Source of the DNA: Monosporascus cannonballus
Taxonomy: Eukaryota > Ascomycota > Sordariomycetes > Xylariales
Length of the DNA: 64,000 nucleotides
Assembly: GCA_004154925.1 (NCBI GenBank)
Contig: QJNS01000255.1
Location: 9,858 to 73,857, forward strand
Direction: 5' to 3'
The notes beneath the pieces are model-generated. The model ran no database searches. It was given only the letters and a program-made list of their open reading frames with translations, and was not told the origin of the DNA. How positions within the stretch are numbered: position 1 is the stretch's first letter; each line of letters begins with the position of its first letter. Position numbers and translations under genes: made by a program. Positions 60,550 through 64,000 of this stretch are shown here, one piece after another.

Positions 60550-63500
60550 CTTATGTTTTTATTGACCGAAATGTTGTAAGCCATTTGTGCTAATGGTAGG
60601 AGCTTTACCTAATTGTCCTGTTAGTAATTAACGTAATTTCGAAGGTATTGTTTTAAGGTTTAATTAAGTTATTCCGTCTGGTTATTTATTTAAAGGTGGT
60701 ATGCAGTTAAAAACTTAAATTTAGCATTTATTTATTTAAAAAAGTTAATGCCGAACTTGGAAGTAAAAAGTTTATTTTTATTAGAAATAATTCTTTTTAA
60801 TATATTGTATTTGTCCAAATAATTTCTGATAAAAGTATAAATTAGTTATTTTGCTATTGCGTTTTTTTTGAAAGGTAAGAAATACTTATACTTGGTAAAT
60901 CTATTAATAATTACTTATATTCCGTCATATTCGACTTTAGTAACGGGGTTTTTAAATGGAGGAAAGCTAATAATAAAATCCTAAGTTATGGTGTTCCATG
61001 TTTTATTAAAAATGTTAATAGGTTGTAATAATCTATAAGGTTTATGGTATACTACCTTTATTTTGTTGCAGATGTTATAATTTTTGATAATTATTATTAC
61101 TATTTGACATAACTTAGAGAAATCGTATTTTTCTTATAGCCGTCTAGTGGTTTTGAAAATTCCTTAGTATCCATATAGCGGGTTCTCGTGGAATTCCTTT
61201 ATGAACTGCTTTTGCTGGTTTTTTGAAACATAGATTTTGCCATGGTACAGCAGCTGGTCCTTGGGCTGTCCTTTTAGCTGCTGGACCTCTTTTTGCTTTT
61301 CTAGGTTATAGGAATTTCGGAATTATGTTAAAAGTTCTGGGGTCGGTTTTTTTAGTATTTTATATAGTTATATAATTCCGTTTTTATTGGACCGTAATAT
61401 TTGCAAATTTCTTTTGGGGTTATTGGTATTATAATTACCTTTGCGACTAAGGATATCCGTTTAAATATTCTTTTTCCCTTTAATATGGTATATTTTAAAA
61501 TTGAATTTTAACAAAAAAATTATCCATTTTTCGTATCGCTTATTTAGTTTTTATACCTTTATAAATCGAGTAAGATTTTTATGATCTAAGTAAATATCGA
61601 AAAGTTTTTTGGTTCCATTAAGAAACGGTTCTTATTCTTTAAAAGCATTAATAATTATTAATAACTTTTTATTATAAATTAGGTATTTAAATTTTGCATT
61701 TCGAAATGCTTTAAAATAATATGTTACTAGATATTATTTACTATTATTTTCTAGTTATTTTAAGATAATATTTAATGCGTAATCCGAGGTATCGGTTTTT
61801 AAGCGTTTTTTTTTGTTTAAATTGGGTAATTATATAATAAATCCTTTGGTAATCGCGTCCTTTAAAATTTGACAAGCATTTTTTGCATCTTTTGGGATTT
61901 CGAATTCCTTTCCAACGTATTCTTTGGTGGTAAGTTTCGTTAATAATTTAATTATATTTCCATATCCCTTAATAAGGTTACGTACGTAACCCGTAAATCC
62001 TAAAATCTGTCGGATATTTGTAATAATCGTTTTATTAGGGATGGGCCAGTTCTTAACTGCTTTTATTTTGGAACGTTAAATCTGGATTTGTCCGGGGATA
62101 AGAATATATCCCAAAAAGTCGAACTTTTAAGTATGTTATATACTTTTTGCTGGGTTAATTCGAATATTTGCTTCGTTTAATGTTTTGAATACTTAAGTTA
62201 TATATTTCCTATGCTTTTCTAAGGTTTCCGAATAAATGAGGATGTCGTCGAAATAAACAAATACGAATTTATCTAGGTATTGCCGAAAAGTGGTTATAAT
62301 TAAGTTTTAAAAACTGGCGGGGGTATTAATAAGTCCCATGGGTATAATTCGGTATTCGTAAAGTCCATGCATTATTCTAAATGCTATTTTCTATTTTTTT
62401 TCCTTTGGCCATTTTAATGCGATAATAACCATTTCGAAAATTAAGTACTATGAATTATTAGGCTTTATTAGTATTTTTTTAAGGTATTTATAAGGGTTAA
62501 AGGGTATTTATTTTTAATTATAATATCGTTTAATTGTTTATAATCGATAATTTTTCGATAAACGGGATTTTCGTTTTTATTAATTTTTTGCTTATTATCT
62601 TTTGTTTTGGGAATTATGAGGACGGGGTATTTAGCGGGTAAATTAAAAGGTTAAATATATTTTCTTTTTAAATTAAGTTAAATACTTTTCCATAAGGCCT
62701 TAAATTTTTCTGGATTTATATGGTAAATTGTGTGGAATTTAAGGTAATATCCTTTTTTAATCGGGATCCGATAATTTTATTATTCGTAAAAAAGTAATTT
62801 ATGATTTTTTCTGTCCTTAAATAACTTTTTAAATCCTTAATATTCCGAGGGTATTATCGAGGCTTAATCTGGAATTCGTATTTCCTTAATAATATAACAA
62901 ACTTTTTGGTTATCCCTTTAGGATTTCCTGGATTTTCCTTTTTACGAAAAGGTCCGTTTTTTTTAGTTAATATATGGATTATTAAAACGGAGCTATAATA
63001 TTCCTAAAATGATATCGTACTTAAAAATATCCGCAATATCTAGAGAAATATATTTTTGGTACCCTTAAATTTATACAAAAAGTTTTTTTGTTTCCTTAAG
63101 GATTTATTTATTGTCGTAAGTAAATAAGCTTCCGTTAACGGTACGTAGCTTATAAAATTTTAATTTGTATTTCCAGGGGATTTAATATTTTTTTGCCGTT
63201 ACGGGAAAAATAAAGTTATTTTTTATTCCTAAGTTGATTATGGCTTTAAATGTTTTGTCCTTATATTTTAGGGGGATTTTAATTTAACTACGTATACCTT
63301 TAATTATTTTACATAAGGTTTTATAAATCGGGGCTTTTCGATACCTTAGTTTCGAAGGCCTTTATAGTTTTTTGATTTTTGATGTCATCCGATTTGTGAG
63401 AATTTTTATTTTCGTATTTTTCGGACGGCATATTTGGCGTATTGATCGTTTTGATATTTGAATTACGTTCTTTTGCCGTACCGGCATCTAGGGATATCGG

Positions 63501-64000
63501 TTTTTCTTAGGCCTGTCCCTAGGCTTTATTTATTGCGAATTATGGGGTCGGAGGCGTGGACTTCCTTAAGAGATATTTTTATATTTAAGAGCTTATACTG
63601 AACGTAAAGCGTTGCGGTATAACATAAGTATTTTTGCAATATTGCCTTTTGGTTTTGTTTTAACTTGGGATGTAAGTAATAGGACTTAAGGTATTTTGGC
63701 TAACGGAGGGTTTTTGTGCAGCGATATTTGTCGTTGGGTTCGGTTAGGGTATTTTTATTTTATCCGGGCCAGTGATCGTTATTTTTTTTGGTTCGAAGGT
63801 AAATAAAGTAATTATTTAAGTAATATGTCGAAAAGTGTAATAAGTTATGTGGGTTAATTGCGGTTTTTAAATATATAGTGCATTTTGGGAGCTTATAAAG
63901 CTTTAAGAATAACTGTTTATGGTTGCTGAAATCTGGCCGAAATTAACCGTTTGCTTTATGTACCCTATATTACTGTGCGTTAAGATGGTACTGGCATCCT
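60550..64000 (-). pseudogene. Pol of element G: integrase core, RNase H, RT, protease side
   Basis: Read right to left on the minus strand. The integrase core near 60,560-60,720 reads LHTTFK, then NNQTE, LKQYLRNYVNY and KLLPLAQMAYNISVNKNI, matching the HPQTDGQTERLNQ ... QYLR ... LAQMAYN region of Ty3 integrases. The reverse transcriptase reads RQYLDKFVFVYFDDILIYSE at about 62,229-62,290, with both catalytic Asp codons intact (62,244-62,255). Protease and gag relics lie beyond about 62,900 and continue past the window. There are scattered RIP stops, but fewer than in A or B. Confidence 0.78.

Larger units (their letters stand above)
38235..64000 (-). mobile_element. Ty3/gypsy chromovirus G, split by B and D, running off the window
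   Basis: Minus-strand element in three visible pieces: 38235-39307, 46115-46826 and 60550-64000. The 3' LTR is at the left end, followed by the antisense gene. The chromodomain and integrase C-terminus lie at 46204-46826. The integrase core (60,550-60,720), RNase H, reverse transcriptase (62,244-62,255 for the catalytic box) and the protease/gag side extend to the right edge. Preceding bases aaata (38230-38234) should be the left target duplication; the right copy lies outside the window. Less damaged by RIP than F, A or B: the catalytic box VYFDDILIYS is intact. Confidence 0.78.

Noticed and set aside
60580..60635. A tRNA-like look (gctaatggtaggagctttacc)
   Set aside because: It does not fold as a tRNA, and the minus strand encodes the integrase segment of G (KLLPLAQMAYN).
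24040..64000. CRISPR array or bacterial mobile element
   Set aside because: Repeats are LTRs with 5-bp target duplications in a RIP-mutated eukaryotic block; no regularly spaced short repeats were seen.

Overview
The window looks like a chromosome segment of a filamentous ascomycete, probably a Sordariomycete. The evidence is short (52-69 nt) GT-AG introns, a fungal rhodopsin-domain (Rhodopsin_fung/PTH11-like) seven-helix protein, a QDE-1/SAD-1-type RNA-dependent RNA polymerase, scattered CCTAGGTA-type intergenic motifs, and a very AT-rich block that has lost CA/TG but kept CG dinucleotides, the mark of repeat-induced point mutation (RIP) at CpA. The species cannot be named from sequence alone.

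Part one, 1-18,400, is gene-bearing DNA of ordinary composition. In order it holds a decayed secreted alpha/beta-hydrolase gene (1545-2602, +), a GC-rich gene for an unknown protein with one C-terminal membrane helix (3336-4268, +), an 862-residue unknown protein with four degenerate internal repeats (4976-7564, -), a gamma-glutamylcyclotransferase-like gene (8942-9538, -), an intact three-exon RdRP gene (10358-14586, +; 1,373 codons after intron removal) and an intact five-exon rhodopsin-domain membrane-protein gene (16167-17601, -; 391 codons). A tRNA-like sequence (18399-18470, -) sits where the composition changes.

Part two, about 18,700-64,000, is a stack of RIP-mutated LTR retrotransposons nested in one another. 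A Ty1/copia remnant (-) carries a 432-bp solo LTR with a perfect 5-bp target duplication (TSD). Ty3/gypsy chromovirus F (-) has element A (+, 206-bp LTRs, TSD gcagg) inside its 3' LTR. Ty3 element G (-) begins at 38,235 and runs off the right edge. It was hit by B (+, 394-bp LTRs, TSD cgtag) and by D (-, TSD atata), and D was hit by C (-, same family as D and B, TSD ttgta). All LTR boundaries and TSDs were read directly from the sequence.

The most interesting feature of the repeat block is a second gene in every chromodomain element. It lies on the strand opposite to pol, between the end of pol and the 3' LTR, and is tail-to-tail with the chromodomain. It encodes a Cys-rich (possibly zinc-binding) segment followed by a charged coiled coil. 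Copies are visible in B, C, D, F and G, and the G copy reads in one frame of 297 codons once insertion B is removed. An intact RNAi polymerase thus lies a few kb from a large RIP graveyard, so components or traces of two genome-defence systems are close together. That proximity may be chance.
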